From JAJRXG01 sp964640065 (GTDB lineage: Bacteria > Bacteroidota > Bacteroidia > Chitinophagales > Saprospiraceae), in assembly GCA_964640065.1 (NCBI GenBank), contig CAZXIE010000003.1:1-64000 (forward strand): a DNA stretch of 64,000 nucleotides. The letters are read 5' to 3'. This document shows, in pieces, positions 24,941 to 35,023 of this stretch. Under the pieces are notes generated by a model. That model had not been told where the DNA came from and did no database searches. It worked only from the letters and a program-made list of their open reading frames with translations. Made by a program: the position numbers and the translations under genes. Numbering within the stretch: position 1 is the first letter of the stretch; each line of letters opens with the position of its first letter.

Positions 24941-25405
24941 GTGGGAGATATCTTTGGTGAAGATTTCAGAGATTTTTTGAGAGCACTCAAAAGCCATAAA
25001 GTCGATTTTGTTCTAATCGGAGGTTACGCAGTCATTATTAGAGGTTATCATCGCACAACAGGTGATCTAGATATTTTTGTTCGAACATCTAAAGCTAACT
25101 ATTACAATCTTGAGCGTGCTTTTACAGATTTTGGAATGTCTACTTTTAATATGACACTAGAGAGTTTCCTTGATTCGAGCAATGAGGTCTTTACTTTCGG
25201 GAGATCTCCTGTTTCTATTGATATTCTTACATCAGTCAAAGGGTTGACCTTTTCAGAAGGAAAGGAGTATTCTAGCATTGTGGATGTCGAAGGGCTCATC
25301 ATACCTGTGCTGACAAAAGATGGGTTGATAAAAGCGAAAAAGGCTGCAGATAGACCAAAAGATCAACAAGATATACTTCAGCTCTTGTCTCTAGAAGAAG
25401 AATAG
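24941..25405 (+). CDS. nucleotidyltransferase (AbiEii/MNT-like, DUF6036-type)
   Basis: A 154-residue protein with the nucleotidyltransferase fingerprint F-V-L-I-G-G-Y-A-V followed by T-G-D-L-D-I-F-V (the two metal-binding aspartates), and a later conserved D-I-L segment. Such minimal nucleotidyltransferases are components of toxin-antitoxin or abortive-infection modules, where they modify a partner protein or tRNA. The partner here would be the 68-residue protein just upstream. The start is GTG, preceded by AAGGAGA at optimal spacing, unusual for this genome. Function in defence is inferred. Confidence 0.82.
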   Translation: MGDIFGEDFRDFLRALKSHKVDFVLIGGYAVIIRGYHRTTGDLDIFVRTSKANYYNLERAFTDFGMSTFNMTLESFLDSSNEVFTFGRSPVSIDILTSVKGLTFSEGKEYSSIVDVEGLIIPVLTKDGLIKAKKAADRPKDQQDILQLLSLEEE

Positions 25406-25416
25406 CTGTCAGCTAT
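25402..25416. repeat. perfect palindrome between convergent genes
   Basis: ATAGCTG-T-CAGCTAT overlaps the nucleotidyltransferase stop and abuts the rimM stop. It has no T tract, so it is a weak terminator at most. Confidence 0.5.
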
Positions 25417-25944
25417 CTACACCAACCCCTCCGGCAAATCCATATACACCATACCATCCTCCTTACTAATAGATGTAATCATTTGTTCGTGAAGTGGTAT
25501 CAACACTTCAGTACCATCTTCTTTTTGTAGGATGGCCATCTCTTGTTGAGGATATTCGTCGATACGGATGATGGGACCTAAGTCTCCGAGGGTTTCGTCA
25601 TAGATATGCATACCGATGAGCAGAGACTTCTCATCCGCCTGACTCAACTTAGCTTTACCATGTACGATATCTTTCTCAAGGAGATACAGCTTCTTCTGAT
25701 TATAAGGCCTTAGTTCCTCAGAGCTTTCGATCGTGTCGAGCTTTATAACGAGGTCTTTGTGATCGCTAACTTCTGTTATCTCAAAAGGCACCTTATATCC
25801 ATCGATCTCCAAGAATACAAACCTCTGCGCATAGAAGTCTTCTTGCCATACATCATCTACAAAGACACGCATATGTCCTTTGTATCCGTGACTTTTACGG
25901 ATATGGCCTATCTCTACGAAAGGAAGATCATCTAGTATCTCCAT
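25417..25944 (-). CDS. rimM: ribosome maturation factor RimM
   Basis: A 175-residue RimM that binds ribosomal protein uS19 and assists maturation of the 30S head. The N-terminal domain begins with V-E-I-G-H-I-R-K-S-H-G-Y-K-G and a C-terminal PRC barrel contains L-I-G-M-H-I-Y-D and V-L-I-P-L-H-E-Q-M-I. Length is standard. The usual neighbours rpsP and trmD are not adjacent; instead it follows, 25 bases on, the giant adhesin gene on the same strand. Confidence 0.93.
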   Translation of the reverse strand: MEILDDLPFVEIGHIRKSHGYKGHMRVFVDDVWQEDFYAQRFVFLEIDGYKVPFEITEVSDHKDLVIKLDTIESSEELRPYNQKKLYLLEKDIVHGKAKLSQADEKSLLIGMHIYDETLGDLGPIIRIDEYPQQEMAILQKEDGTEVLIPLHEQMITSISKEDGMVYMDLPEGLV

Positions 25945-25969
25945 AGTGTGAAGATATGTGATACGTTAC

Positions 25970-28900
25970 TTATTCGAATAAGGTAACTTCACCTTGTATA
26001 ACATCTGTGCGATTTGGATCGAAGTCGTCAGTGTAGTTGACTGAGATAGAGTACACATACACACCCGGATTAGCAGACCGCCCTCCATTAAAAGAACCAT
26101 CCCAACCCGCAGTAATATCATTAGTACTATAGACTCGATTTCCCCAGCGGTTAAAGATGTTCATCTCGAAGCTATTGATGATAGCTCCATCTGATGGGGT
26201 AGTATAGAATCGATTGTTCTCCTCATTGATAGCTGAGACAGTAAAGGCATTAGGGCGATATAGTGTGAATCTCTGACACTCTCTGATAGAGATATTGACT
26301 TCATCTTCAGATGTACATCCAAATGAATTCATCACTGATGCTTCTACTAATCCTGCCTCTCTTACATCGATAGTGTTAGATGTTTCTCCAGTGGACCATA
26401 GGATATCTACTCCTGTTAGATTGATAGATAGCATAGTCCCTATCTGATCGCATATGGACTGATCGTCACCTAGATCAAATTGTGGTGCATCGGATAGGGA
26501 TATAGTTATATCATCTTCATCGGTGCATCCATTATCTTCTACCTGTACCGTGAATGTCTGAGCTTCTCCCACTGTGATAGACTCACTAGTTTCTCCTGTG
26601 GACCATAAAGTGGTTAAAAAAGGATCACCGGTGGATAAAGTAATCTCATCGCCTTGACAGATCGTAGTGTCCATCCCGAGATCGACATCAGGAGCCTGTA
26701 TGACATCTACGATCGTCTCGCTATCGTCAGTACATCCTTTGATATCTACTACGACACTATATGTGTCGGCTAGTGTTACATCTATAGTAGGGGTCGTCTC
26801 TCCTGTACTCCAGAGATAAGTGACTCCCGGTGTAGTCGCATCTAAAGTCAGCGTACTATCACTGCAGATCGTAGCCTGCATATCAAGATCTACTACTGGA
26901 AGTGCTTGGACATCTACAAATGTTGTATCCGACCATACACATGTACCATCAGCATTATCGAGCATGACATCTAACCAGAGTTGACCTTGGTTAATATCTC
27001 GTACAGTGAGTCTTTCATTACCATCGGCATTGGACCATCTGAAGATGGCTCCTGCTGGGCTGCCATTTACGAAAGTGGGACCTATCTCTCGATCAGCGCC
27101 GTCACATAATCCAGTGCTATCCGGAAGTTCGAAAAATGGAGTCTCATGGACCGTAAATGACAAGGTGTCTACCCTCACGCAGTCATCAGTATTAGTCAGT
27201 GTGAGGATGTAATCACCATCCACTCTGGCGAAGATATCTCCAAGAGGATCTCCACTATTCATATCACCTGTAGGTCTTTCTACCGTTGACCCAACGCCGT
27301 TAGCGACAAGATCACTTCCATTATAAAGTAGCAAACTGTCCCCGTCGCAGATGTTAGCATCGCGAGGTAAGACTGAGTTGGGAAGGGCATTAAATGTGAC
27401 ATCACTTGAAGCCATGTTCTGGCATCTTCCGTCATCTGCTGTGACAGAGAATGTATTAGTTGTGGTAACTGTGATAAAATCAGTCGTCTCCGAAGTGCTC
27501 CACAGATATGAAACATTTGCGGAAGCGGGAGTATTTAGTATGACTTCTTCACCCTCACATGCCTGTACATCCGCTGGAAGATCTAACTCTGGCAATAACT
27601 GTATACTGAGGTTAATCGTATCTCTTGTTATACATACTCCTTCCGTGACCTCTAGTTGGTACATACCGGGATCTGATAATTCTGTGTTCACATCAGTGCT
27701 GATGAGACTCCCGTCTAATAAACTCCATACCGCATCTGTGAAAGTCAAGTTGGGGTAGGAGAGGGTGGTTCCCAGACAGATGATCGTATCCACTTCTCCT
27801 GGTGTACTATGAAGATCAAAGATCCCAGGATCGTCAAATGCTACCGTGATCGAATCTCTAACTTCGCAATTACCTGACGATGCGATGACCCGATAGTCGC
27901 CGTCCGTCGTAACATTGAAGACGGGGCCAGTAGTCGCTGGTGTCCAATCATATACTACCGATGAACCTGAAAGTGTAGCGTCCAATACTAATGTCTCACC
28001 TCTACATATCGTAGTGTCTGCTGGCCCGATGCTAAAGGCACCTAGATCAAGGACATCTACAACTATGGTTGATTCAACCGTACATACTCCGCGTGATGCT
28101 GCAAGTATATAATCGTCAGCAGTAGATATCGTGATACTAGGTGTTCGATCTCCAGTACTCCATTGGTAATCGACATCAGCTTCTGCGACAGTTGTAAGTG
28201 TTATGTCTTCACCTATACAGATGGTCGTGTCTCTGCTATTGAAATCAAAAACTGGAGCAACTTGGATGTCAACCCCTATGGTATCTCTTGATGGACAAAC
28301 ACCATCTTGGGCTTCTATGATAAATGCTGATCTACCAGTTATGATGGGTACATCAAGTGTATCTCTATCGTTGATAATCGTTGATGAAGCAGAATCTATC
28401 CAGACATGTGGTAGCGTAAGACCTGAAGGTCTCGTGATCTGAAGTGTTTCGTTTTCACAAATGGTGATATCCGCACCTAAAGGCACCGGTGTTACAGGTG
28501 TTATTGTGACGTCACGTGATGCTGTTTCTTGACATGCTCCTCTAAATACTTCAGCCGTATAAGTCATCGTATTACGAACATCTATGTTTATAGATTCTGT
28601 CACAGCACCGGTGTTCCATCGGACACTATCAAAACCTGCGACAACAGAAAGTTCTACTCCCACGCCTTCACAGACTGTTGTGTCACCTACATTAGAAAGA
28701 ACATCTCTGATGACCGCATCAAATATGACAACTACACTATCACTATCTGTGCAAGCACCTTCTGTAACTTCTATGAAGTAGAGGTCATCTGTGGGTCTGT
28801 TATTCGCGGTTGCTGTGAGAGTTGGAGTACTTGTACCATCACTCCATACAAAGTCTGAATTAGTGAAATTAGGTGCTGTAAAGATTTCCATCTCTCCTTC

Positions 28901-31717
28901 ACAAAGCTGGATGGTATCTGTTGTGGGAAAAACTTGATCAAATGCTTCGAGTTCTATCCTTCTGATCATCACCGTATCTCTCTCGATACATCCGCCACGA
29001 TCTACTTCGACGGTGTACTCATCGGTTTGATCTACAGATATCGTCTCCGTCGTTTCTCCTGTAGACCATATGTATGAAGCAGTCGGATCAGAGAATCCTG
29101 GATCAAGTAAAAATGTCGATCCTTGACATACTGATGAATCAGGTATAGGAACTAGGTTAAATGCTTGTGACAATGTGACATCCACGGTATCACGTAGTTC
29201 GCAACCACTTGGTGTTGTTACGATAGCGATGATCTGTGTTGCACTCGGATCTACCTGATATCCTAAAGCTGTACTTACGTCAAATCCATTGAGCTGCCAT
29301 TGTATCGCTGATATTTCGGCTGCGGTAAATGGAGAGAGAATGATCATCGAATCACTACATGCGACGATGTCATCACCGAGATACTCTCTGGCCAGTCTAT
29401 TTTGTTCGTCTGTGGGGAAGTCCCACCCACTAGTATCACCACTACCTTCACTAAATTCGCCAGCAAAGAAAGAGCCTCCTCCCTGAGCACCTACGTCTGT
29501 AATCATTAGACCACTTAATATCAAAGAAGTGGAAGGGTCAAGTGTGATGGTCTCTACTATGCCTGGTCCACTCGAGATGATCGTAACCGGAAAACACAGA
29601 TCGCCGCGTGCCTCAAAAAGCTCAACTACAGTTATACCGACTCCTGCACCTAAAGTATAGGTATGATCCGGAGTAAATATGAGACTGTCTACTTCGTAGG
29701 TTTCACCACTGAAAGATCCATCATTATTGAGTTGAAGAAGATCAATATTTGTGTCTGCGGTACTGCCGAGTGAGGTCGTGCCGTCGCTACTTTGACTGAT
29801 TATTGATCCAATCTCACCTGCGACACCGATGAAGATACCAGTGTCATCTGCCGTAAGCACCCAAGTTGTATTTTCTGCATCGATGGATTGAACATCGTTG
29901 ATAGTAATAGGGAAAGTCGTCCCATCAAAAGTGCCTACCGCAGTCAGGGTAGATCCTGCTAATTCTAGACTAACATCAGGTGATGTAGTTATGATGGTAA
30001 GGGCTTCTACGTCGTGCCCTAAAGTATTGAACTCTCCACCTCCCCCTATGCGTAAGTCGCCGTTGATGACGAGAGTTGTGTCTAGTCTTACTCTGGAACC
30101 ATCTTGCCCATCGATCACCACATTGTTTAAGATATTTGGTGAGACTCTTATAGTAAGGTTGTCAGTATTAGCACTCATACCTGGAGTCTCAGTACTTACC
30201 AAAAAGGTAGTATCTACATTCCACGTGAGGTTATCTGCATCTATTGCGATGCCAGCAGCAAAGGATCCTTGACCTACGCCCTCATCTGCTATGATGGTGA
30301 GAGCAGGAAGGTTGATCTGGCCACTAAAATCATCCGTGCTAAAATTAAATGAATTGAGAAAGATAGGTAGGTCACTTGTGACTATGTCTCCACCTACTCC
30401 ATCAGGGAAGGATCCATTGTTAAAAAATACATTGTCTACTGATTTGGGTATACATTCTCCACCAGGACCACCTTCTGTTCTTGACCAGTTATTTGCGTCG
30501 TCCCAGTCTCCGGATTCTCCAACCCAGTGAAGATTACGTGACGCGCCTGTGAAGTTGATATTCGCACTATTATTTCCTCCATTGAAGCCTTCAAATACTG
30601 ATATCGTTCTATTTGTCGGTCGACCATCGATGCCTCTTAAAAAGATAGGTGCATTGATATCAGGAGGTGAACTCACAACTTCTATGATAGCTCTAGTGGC
30701 ATTGTTAAATTGAGATACTATCCGGGCATCTCCATCACAAGACGGTCCACTAGTGGCGATATCCAAGACAAATTGAGTGCTACCATTTTCTAAGAGTAAG
30801 GTGTGCTGATTTGATACAGATAAAAGCTCCGCTGAATGATTACCTGTAATCAATCCGCCTTGATTGAACACTAAATCCATAAAAACAGGAGGAGTGTTTC
30901 CTTGAGAGTTGATTGTGGCCAACCTCGCATTTGAGCCATCAAAAGTGACATCGCCAAAAGCATATGAAAGATCTCCGCTTAAGCACATACTTGGATTGTC
31001 ACTAGTCAGAGTTATCGTACTCCCGATCCCGTTGAAGTTGAGGTTATCGTTAGCAGCAAAGAACTTAGATGTGTCTCCAGGAGCAGCCTGAAGAGTAACT
31101 GTAGAGCCGCTGATATCCAGCCCTACTTGATTGTTGTTGTCTGGTATGATGATGCACGGAGCATCGATATTACTCCCATCGGCGTCTAGAGATCCATTGA
31201 TGATATAGAGACATCCGCCTTCTACAGTTATATCGTTTTCAAGTCTCCACTCTCCACCCGTGGAGTTACCTTCGAAAATTACGTCATTCAAGAAGTTATG
31301 GCCTCCCGTGTTGATCTGACGACCACCCATGTCATCGCGAAATATCACTGGTGATTGGACTTCCCAGACAATGTCAGGATTTAGCAATAAGGATCCATCT
31401 ATATTCAAAGTATCTGCCAGTCCTACACGAAAGATCGGCATATTAGTGACATCCCGAAAATCTAAGTCTAGACAGTTCAGGTTGGTACTCGATGTAATTA
31501 CATCTCCTGTTATAGCGAAAGACAACTGATCAAATACAGCGCTGCTGGTATTATTAGGTACTCCAAATCCTCCGAATCCTCCAGAGCTAGAGGACCAATT
31601 AGCAGGATTATGCCAGTCTCCTGATCCACCTACCCAAAAAAGAGTCTGCTGCGCATGCGAGACCATAGGTAAAAGAAGAAAAAAGAATAGCGAAGTATAG
31701 ATATGCTTGCGGCGCAT
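25970..31717 (-). CDS. giant T9SS type-B (gliding-type CTD) adhesin with 14 Ig-like repeats
   Basis: A 1915-residue secreted protein. The signal peptide (M-R-R-K-H-I-Y, cleavage near 22) is followed by two F/H-W-V-G-x-S-G-D-W modules at about 27 and 395. A beta-rich middle region extends to about 780. Then come fourteen repeats of 70-80 residues, each opening with D-T-T-I-C-x-G-E-like text and containing W-S-T-G-E-T and a second cysteine near the end. The chain closes with the gliding-motility-type sorting domain (about 1815-1915: Y-R-P-N-A-F, N-R-W-G-N-R-V-Y, G-V-Y-V-Y). It should be exported by T9SS and anchored on the surface. PorP/SprF-type partners are not next to it. Confidence 0.92.
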   Translation of the reverse strand: MRRKHIYTSLFFFLLLPMVSHAQQTLFWVGGSGDWHNPANWSSSSGGFGGFGVPNNTSSAVFDQLSFAITGDVITSSTNLNCLDLDFRDVTNMPIFRVGLADTLNIDGSLLLNPDIVWEVQSPVIFRDDMGGRQINTGGHNFLNDVIFEGNSTGGEWRLENDITVEGGCLYIINGSLDADGSNIDAPCIIIPDNNNQVGLDISGSTVTLQAAPGDTSKFFAANDNLNFNGIGSTITLTSDNPSMCLSGDLSYAFGDVTFDGSNARLATINSQGNTPPVFMDLVFNQGGLITGNHSAELLSVSNQHTLLLENGSTQFVLDIATSGPSCDGDARIVSQFNNATRAIIEVVSSPPDINAPIFLRGIDGRPTNRTISVFEGFNGGNNSANINFTGASRNLHWVGESGDWDDANNWSRTEGGPGGECIPKSVDNVFFNNGSFPDGVGGDIVTSDLPIFLNSFNFSTDDFSGQINLPALTIIADEGVGQGSFAAGIAIDADNLTWNVDTTFLVSTETPGMSANTDNLTIRVSPNILNNVVIDGQDGSRVRLDTTLVINGDLRIGGGGEFNTLGHDVEALTIITTSPDVSLELAGSTLTAVGTFDGTTFPITINDVQSIDAENTTWVLTADDTGIFIGVAGEIGSIISQSSDGTTSLGSTADTNIDLLQLNNDGSFSGETYEVDSLIFTPDHTYTLGAGVGITVVELFEARGDLCFPVTIISSGPGIVETITLDPSTSLILSGLMITDVGAQGGGSFFAGEFSEGSGDTSGWDFPTDEQNRLAREYLGDDIVACSDSMIILSPFTAAEISAIQWQLNGFDVSTALGYQVDPSATQIIAIVTTPSGCELRDTVDVTLSQAFNLVPIPDSSVCQGSTFLLDPGFSDPTASYIWSTGETTETISVDQTDEYTVEVDRGGCIERDTVMIRRIELEAFDQVFPTTDTIQLCEGEMEIFTAPNFTNSDFVWSDGTSTPTLTATANNRPTDDLYFIEVTEGACTDSDSVVVIFDAVIRDVLSNVGDTTVCEGVGVELSVVAGFDSVRWNTGAVTESINIDVRNTMTYTAEVFRGACQETASRDVTITPVTPVPLGADITICENETLQITRPSGLTLPHVWIDSASSTIINDRDTLDVPIITGRSAFIIEAQDGVCPSRDTIGVDIQVAPVFDFNSRDTTICIGEDITLTTVAEADVDYQWSTGDRTPSITISTADDYILAASRGVCTVESTIVVDVLDLGAFSIGPADTTICRGETLVLDATLSGSSVVYDWTPATTGPVFNVTTDGDYRVIASSGNCEVRDSITVAFDDPGIFDLHSTPGEVDTIICLGTTLSYPNLTFTDAVWSLLDGSLISTDVNTELSDPGMYQLEVTEGVCITRDTINLSIQLLPELDLPADVQACEGEEVILNTPASANVSYLWSTSETTDFITVTTTNTFSVTADDGRCQNMASSDVTFNALPNSVLPRDANICDGDSLLLYNGSDLVANGVGSTVERPTGDMNSGDPLGDIFARVDGDYILTLTNTDDCVRVDTLSFTVHETPFFELPDSTGLCDGADREIGPTFVNGSPAGAIFRWSNADGNERLTVRDINQGQLWLDVMLDNADGTCVWSDTTFVDVQALPVVDLDMQATICSDSTLTLDATTPGVTYLWSTGETTPTIDVTLADTYSVVVDIKGCTDDSETIVDVIQAPDVDLGMDTTICQGDEITLSTGDPFLTTLWSTGETSESITVGEAQTFTVQVEDNGCTDEDDITISLSDAPQFDLGDDQSICDQIGTMLSINLTGVDILWSTGETSNTIDVREAGLVEASVMNSFGCTSEDEVNISIRECQRFTLYRPNAFTVSAINEENNRFYTTPSDGAIINSFEMNIFNRWGNRVYSTNDITAGWDGSFNGGRSANPGVYVYSISVNYTDDFDPNRTDVIQGEVTLFE
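27065..27077 (+). repeat. dispersed GNRA motif, copy 8
   Basis: ATTTACGAAAGTG (pair A/T, loop GAAA), antisense inside the giant adhesin gene, encoding T-F-V-N. Confidence 0.85.
27515..27527 (+). repeat. dispersed GNRA motif, copy 9
   Basis: ATTTGCGGAAGCG (pair G/C, loop GGAA), antisense inside the giant adhesin gene, encoding A-S-A-N. Confidence 0.85.
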
Positions 31718-31895
31718 ATACAGTATATTTTGACTTAATTAAAACTACTCTCAGTGGTCAAAATTGTGTGTAAATCCAAGGGTCTTGGATCACATCGGCA
31801 GGATACTTGACGTTTTGGCCATATTCGGGCTTAAAGGCCAAGTAATAAGGGCTCTAATATATTAAATAAAATCGTAATATGTTGCTTGTGTATGA

Positions 31896-32990
31896 CTATA
31901 TACTTCGCGTGATTCTACCGCCACCGATGACGTCATCTCCTTCGTACCAAACTGCGGACTGGCCAGGCGCTATACCTCGCACATTGGCCATGAATTCGGT
32001 TCTGATTTCTTCCCCTTCCGGAAATATTTGCGCAAGTGTGCCAGCACTGTTATAACGGACCATCGTTGTGGCTTCCATACCAGAGGTGATCTCTGGGTAT
32101 TTTTGAAGATTGATGTCACCGACAAACATGCCATTTCTCATGAGATCTTCGACTTCGCCTAGTACAACTACATTATCGGCAGGTCTGATATCTGTGACAT
32201 ACTTGGGAGTTAAGAATCCACCTCCTAAGCCCTTGCGCTGACCGATTGTATAGAAAGGATATCCATCGTGCTGTCCAAGCAGATTGCCGTCTTTATCGAT
32301 GAAAGTGCCACCTGCCACTTCTTTCTCAAGACCAGGTACTCTGCGCTTTAGGAAGTTGCGATAGTTATTATCAGGCACGAAGCAGATCTCATAACTTTCA
32401 GGTTTTTTAGAAAGAGACTCATACCCTCTATCGGCTGCCATTTGTCGGATTTCATCCTTCGTAAAGTTAGCTAGAGGAAACCTAGTACGAGCCATACAAT
32501 CTTGATCCAGTCCCCACAATACATAGGACTGATCTTTTCGCGGATCTACTGCCTTCGAGATAAAGTATCGCCCGTCTTCTTGTTTGATCTTGGCATAGTG
32601 TCCTGTTGCGATAAACTCACAATCCAAGGCATCCGCTCTCTTGAGAAGTGCAGACCACTTGATATGAGTATTACAAAGTATGCAAGGATTAGGCGTACGA
32701 CCAGCGATGTATTCATCGACAAAATCATCGATGACATAGTCTCCAAACTCCTCTCTGATGTCTATGATAAAGTGATGAAACCCCATATCTACGCTTACCT
32801 CACGAGCATCATTGATGCTATCAAGACTGCAGCATCCTGTTTCTTTTTTAGACCCCCCTGAGCCAGCATAGTCCCACGTTTTCATGGTGATGCCTACGAC
32901 TTCATAGCCCTGTTCATGCATGAGCATAGCAGTAACTGTGCTGTCTATACCACCACTCATGGCTACCAATACTTTACCGTGTTTACTCAT
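31896..32990 (-). CDS. mnmA: tRNA-specific 2-thiouridylase MnmA
   Basis: A 364-residue ATP-dependent enzyme that installs sulfur at U34 of Lys/Glu/Gln tRNAs. The PP-loop reads V-A-M-S-G-G-I-D-S-T (residues 8-17). The first catalytic cysteine lies in N-P-C-I-L-C-N and the second in Y-E-I-C-F-V-P, and a C-terminal beta-barrel follows T-I-G-Q-R-K-G-L. An extra C-C pair (E-T-G-C-C-S-L-D) occurs early, as in other Bacteroidota homologues I know. It is divergent from the M48 protease gene. A copy of the dispersed motif lies near its 3' end. Confidence 0.95.
   Translation of the reverse strand: MSKHGKVLVAMSGGIDSTVTAMLMHEQGYEVVGITMKTWDYAGSGGSKKETGCCSLDSINDAREVSVDMGFHHFIIDIREEFGDYVIDDFVDEYIAGRTPNPCILCNTHIKWSALLKRADALDCEFIATGHYAKIKQEDGRYFISKAVDPRKDQSYVLWGLDQDCMARTRFPLANFTKDEIRQMAADRGYESLSKKPESYEICFVPDNNYRNFLKRRVPGLEKEVAGGTFIDKDGNLLGQHDGYPFYTIGQRKGLGGGFLTPKYVTDIRPADNVVVLGEVEDLMRNGMFVGDINLQKYPEITSGMEATTMVRYNSAGTLAQIFPEGEEIRTEFMANVRGIAPGQSAVWYEGDDVIGGGRITRSI
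32026..32038 (+). repeat. dispersed GNRA motif, copy 10 (G/T pair)
   Basis: ATTTGCGCAAGTG (loop GCAA), antisense in mnmA. This is the only copy in which the two co-varying positions are G and T, a wobble-compatible pair. Confidence 0.75.
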
Positions 32991-33105
32991 TTTCTAAGGG
33001 TGAAACCTTGAACTATGGGATTTGATAATAACAAATCAAGAATTTTTGTATTTGTTAACTTACCTTGCTGCTATCCCTGCGTCCTAATTACACAAAGTAA
33101 ATACT

Positions 33106-34590
33106 ATGTTACGCACAAAGTCAAACCTTCTGGCTACTCTCTGTCTTATCCTTGCAGGTCTTATCTACCAAGCATGCGCTGTAAATCCTGTTACAGGTAA
33201 GAAAGAAATCATGTTAGTTTCAGAAGCTCAAGAGCTAGCCATGGGCCAAGAAGCAGATCCAGGCATCATCGCCAACTTCGGTTTATACCAGGATGAGCAA
33301 ATACAATCTTTTATCAACGAGAAGGGAAAAGAGATGGGAGCCATCTCACACCTTCCTAACTTGGATTACCAATTCAGAGTCTTAGATAGTCCTGTGGTCA
33401 ATGCCTTTGCTGTCCCTGGAGGATATGTATACTTCACTAGAGGCATCATGGCTCACTTTAATAATGAAGCAGAGTTTGCTGGAGTACTAGGCCATGAGAT
33501 CGGCCACATCACCGCTCGACATTCTGCCGCTCAGTTAAGTAAGCAGCAGCTTTATGGAGGCCTGTTTGTGGCAGGATTAATCGTCTCTGAAGACTTTAGA
33601 CAGTTTGGAGATCTTGGTCAGCAAGCATTGGGTTCGCTCTTCTTAAAGTTTGGTCGTGATGACGAAAGTCAGTCAGATGAACTAGGTGTAGACTATAGCA
33701 CACAGATAGGTTATGACTCACATGAGATGGCCAACTTCTTCGGTGTGCTTCACCGCATCCAACAAAAAGCTGGGGTGAATATTCCAGAATTTCAAAGTAC
33801 TCATCCTGATCCTGTCAATCGATTTAATCGAGTACATGAGATGAGTGATGCATATCAGCAAGAACTTGGAGCTACGAATCTTAAGATAGGTCGTGAAAGC
33901 TATCTCCGTATGATAGATGGGATGGTATATGGTGAAGATCCTAAGGGTGGGTATGTTCGCTACAATACTTTTTTTCACCCTGTGCTGAAATTTCACTTCC
34001 CAGTGCCACCAGAATGGCAGTTTGTCAATACTCCACAGATGATCCAGATGGCTGACCCACAAGGAAAAGCACTGATGATCATGACATTATCCCAAGCTCA
34101 GACGCTAGAGGCGGCAGCACAAGAGACTGTAGAGCAAGATGGATTGCAGGTAGTTGAATCTCAACAAGTCACAGTGAACGGCTTACCTGCTTTTGCTCTG
34201 ATCTCTAAGCCAGCTCAGACTCAGCAGCAAGCACAACAAACGACAGAACAGCAAGACTTAACGGTACTTACCTATCTCATCCAGTATAATGGACTAATCT
34301 ATAAGTTTCACGGTCTGACTCATACCACTGATTTTAATACCTACTATCGTACATTCACTAATACGATGGGCAACTTCGATCAGCTTACTGATCCATCTCG
34401 TATCAATGTAACCCCTGATGTGATTCAGATAGCACAAGTTTCTCGTGCAGAAGCATTGGGAAGTGCACTTCAGCGTCTCAGATTATCTTCAGAAGACATG
34501 GAAGAGATAGCTATCCTTAACAACATGGAACTTGCAGATGTATTAGAGCCAGGTATGTTGATTAAGACTATCAAAAGAGGGATTAAGTAA
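33106..34590 (+). CDS. M48 family metalloprotease, lipoprotein with LysM-like tail
   Basis: A 494-residue zinc peptidase of the BepA/Oma1-like M48 family, probably a periplasmic quality-control protease. The signal peptide ends in Y-Q-A-C (Cys24). The zinc motif G-H-E-I-G-H is at about residues 128-133 and the third zinc ligand is the Glu of S-D-E-L-G-V-D-Y (about 190). A beta-rich domain follows, then a C-terminal LysM-like segment (about 450-494: I-A-I-L-N-N-M-E-L-A-D-V-L-E-P-G). It starts with ATG and is followed by a strong terminator. Confidence 0.93.
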   Translation: MLRTKSNLLATLCLILAGLIYQACAVNPVTGKKEIMLVSEAQELAMGQEADPGIIANFGLYQDEQIQSFINEKGKEMGAISHLPNLDYQFRVLDSPVVNAFAVPGGYVYFTRGIMAHFNNEAEFAGVLGHEIGHITARHSAAQLSKQQLYGGLFVAGLIVSEDFRQFGDLGQQALGSLFLKFGRDDESQSDELGVDYSTQIGYDSHEMANFFGVLHRIQQKAGVNIPEFQSTHPDPVNRFNRVHEMSDAYQQELGATNLKIGRESYLRMIDGMVYGEDPKGGYVRYNTFFHPVLKFHFPVPPEWQFVNTPQMIQMADPQGKALMIMTLSQAQTLEAAAQETVEQDGLQVVESQQVTVNGLPAFALISKPAQTQQQAQQTTEQQDLTVLTYLIQYNGLIYKFHGLTHTTDFNTYYRTFTNTMGNFDQLTDPSRINVTPDVIQIAQVSRAEALGSALQRLRLSSEDMEEIAILNNMELADVLEPGMLIKTIKRGIK

Positions 34591-34613
34591 GTATATCCAC
34601 ATAATATATAAGG

Positions 34614-34644
34614 AAAGAGGTCGGCTTTGCTGACCTCTTTTTTT
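34614..34644 (+). terminator. terminator of the M48 protease gene
   Basis: AAAGAGGTC pairs with GACCTCTTT, with GGC/GCT extending the stem around a TTT loop, and the stem is followed by a run of T. It lies 24 bases after the stop codon. Confidence 0.88.
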
Positions 34645-35023
34645 ATGCCTACATATTACAAGCTTCACTTATCAGTGTAATCGATATACCAAAATTACCG
34701 ATACTAATTCCTACATAGTTCACTTTATCCACCTACTTTTACATCATATCTGAAATAGATATATCTCTTTCCCCCTCTTTTTTATCCCTATAGTTTTTTA
34801 AAAGTTATGAGTGGCTGATCTGTTCACAGGTCAGCTTTATAGAACTAGTAAGACGCTGTGTTTTACGAAAAGAATTATGTCCTTCCCCTTATTTGGACAC
34901 TACTCATTTTAATCCCACGGAGTAACTCGATAGAAGAGTTTGCTCCTAAGTAATATCAAAAAGTGAATTGCGAAGGCGATTCGAGGTTAAAGAACACTCA
35001 TTTAATAACCTAAACTTTTTGTC
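34645..35023 (+). promoter_or_regulatory. upstream region of the 1368-residue surface protein
   Basis: Gene-free, AT-rich leader. The clearest structure is a hairpin at 34919-34946 (GGAG/CTCC and ACTC/GAGT with a seven-base loop). A weaker hairpin at 34965-34982 (GAAT...CG-AAGG-CG-ATTC) lies 41 bases before the ATG. I see no exact -7 box. Confidence 0.35.
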
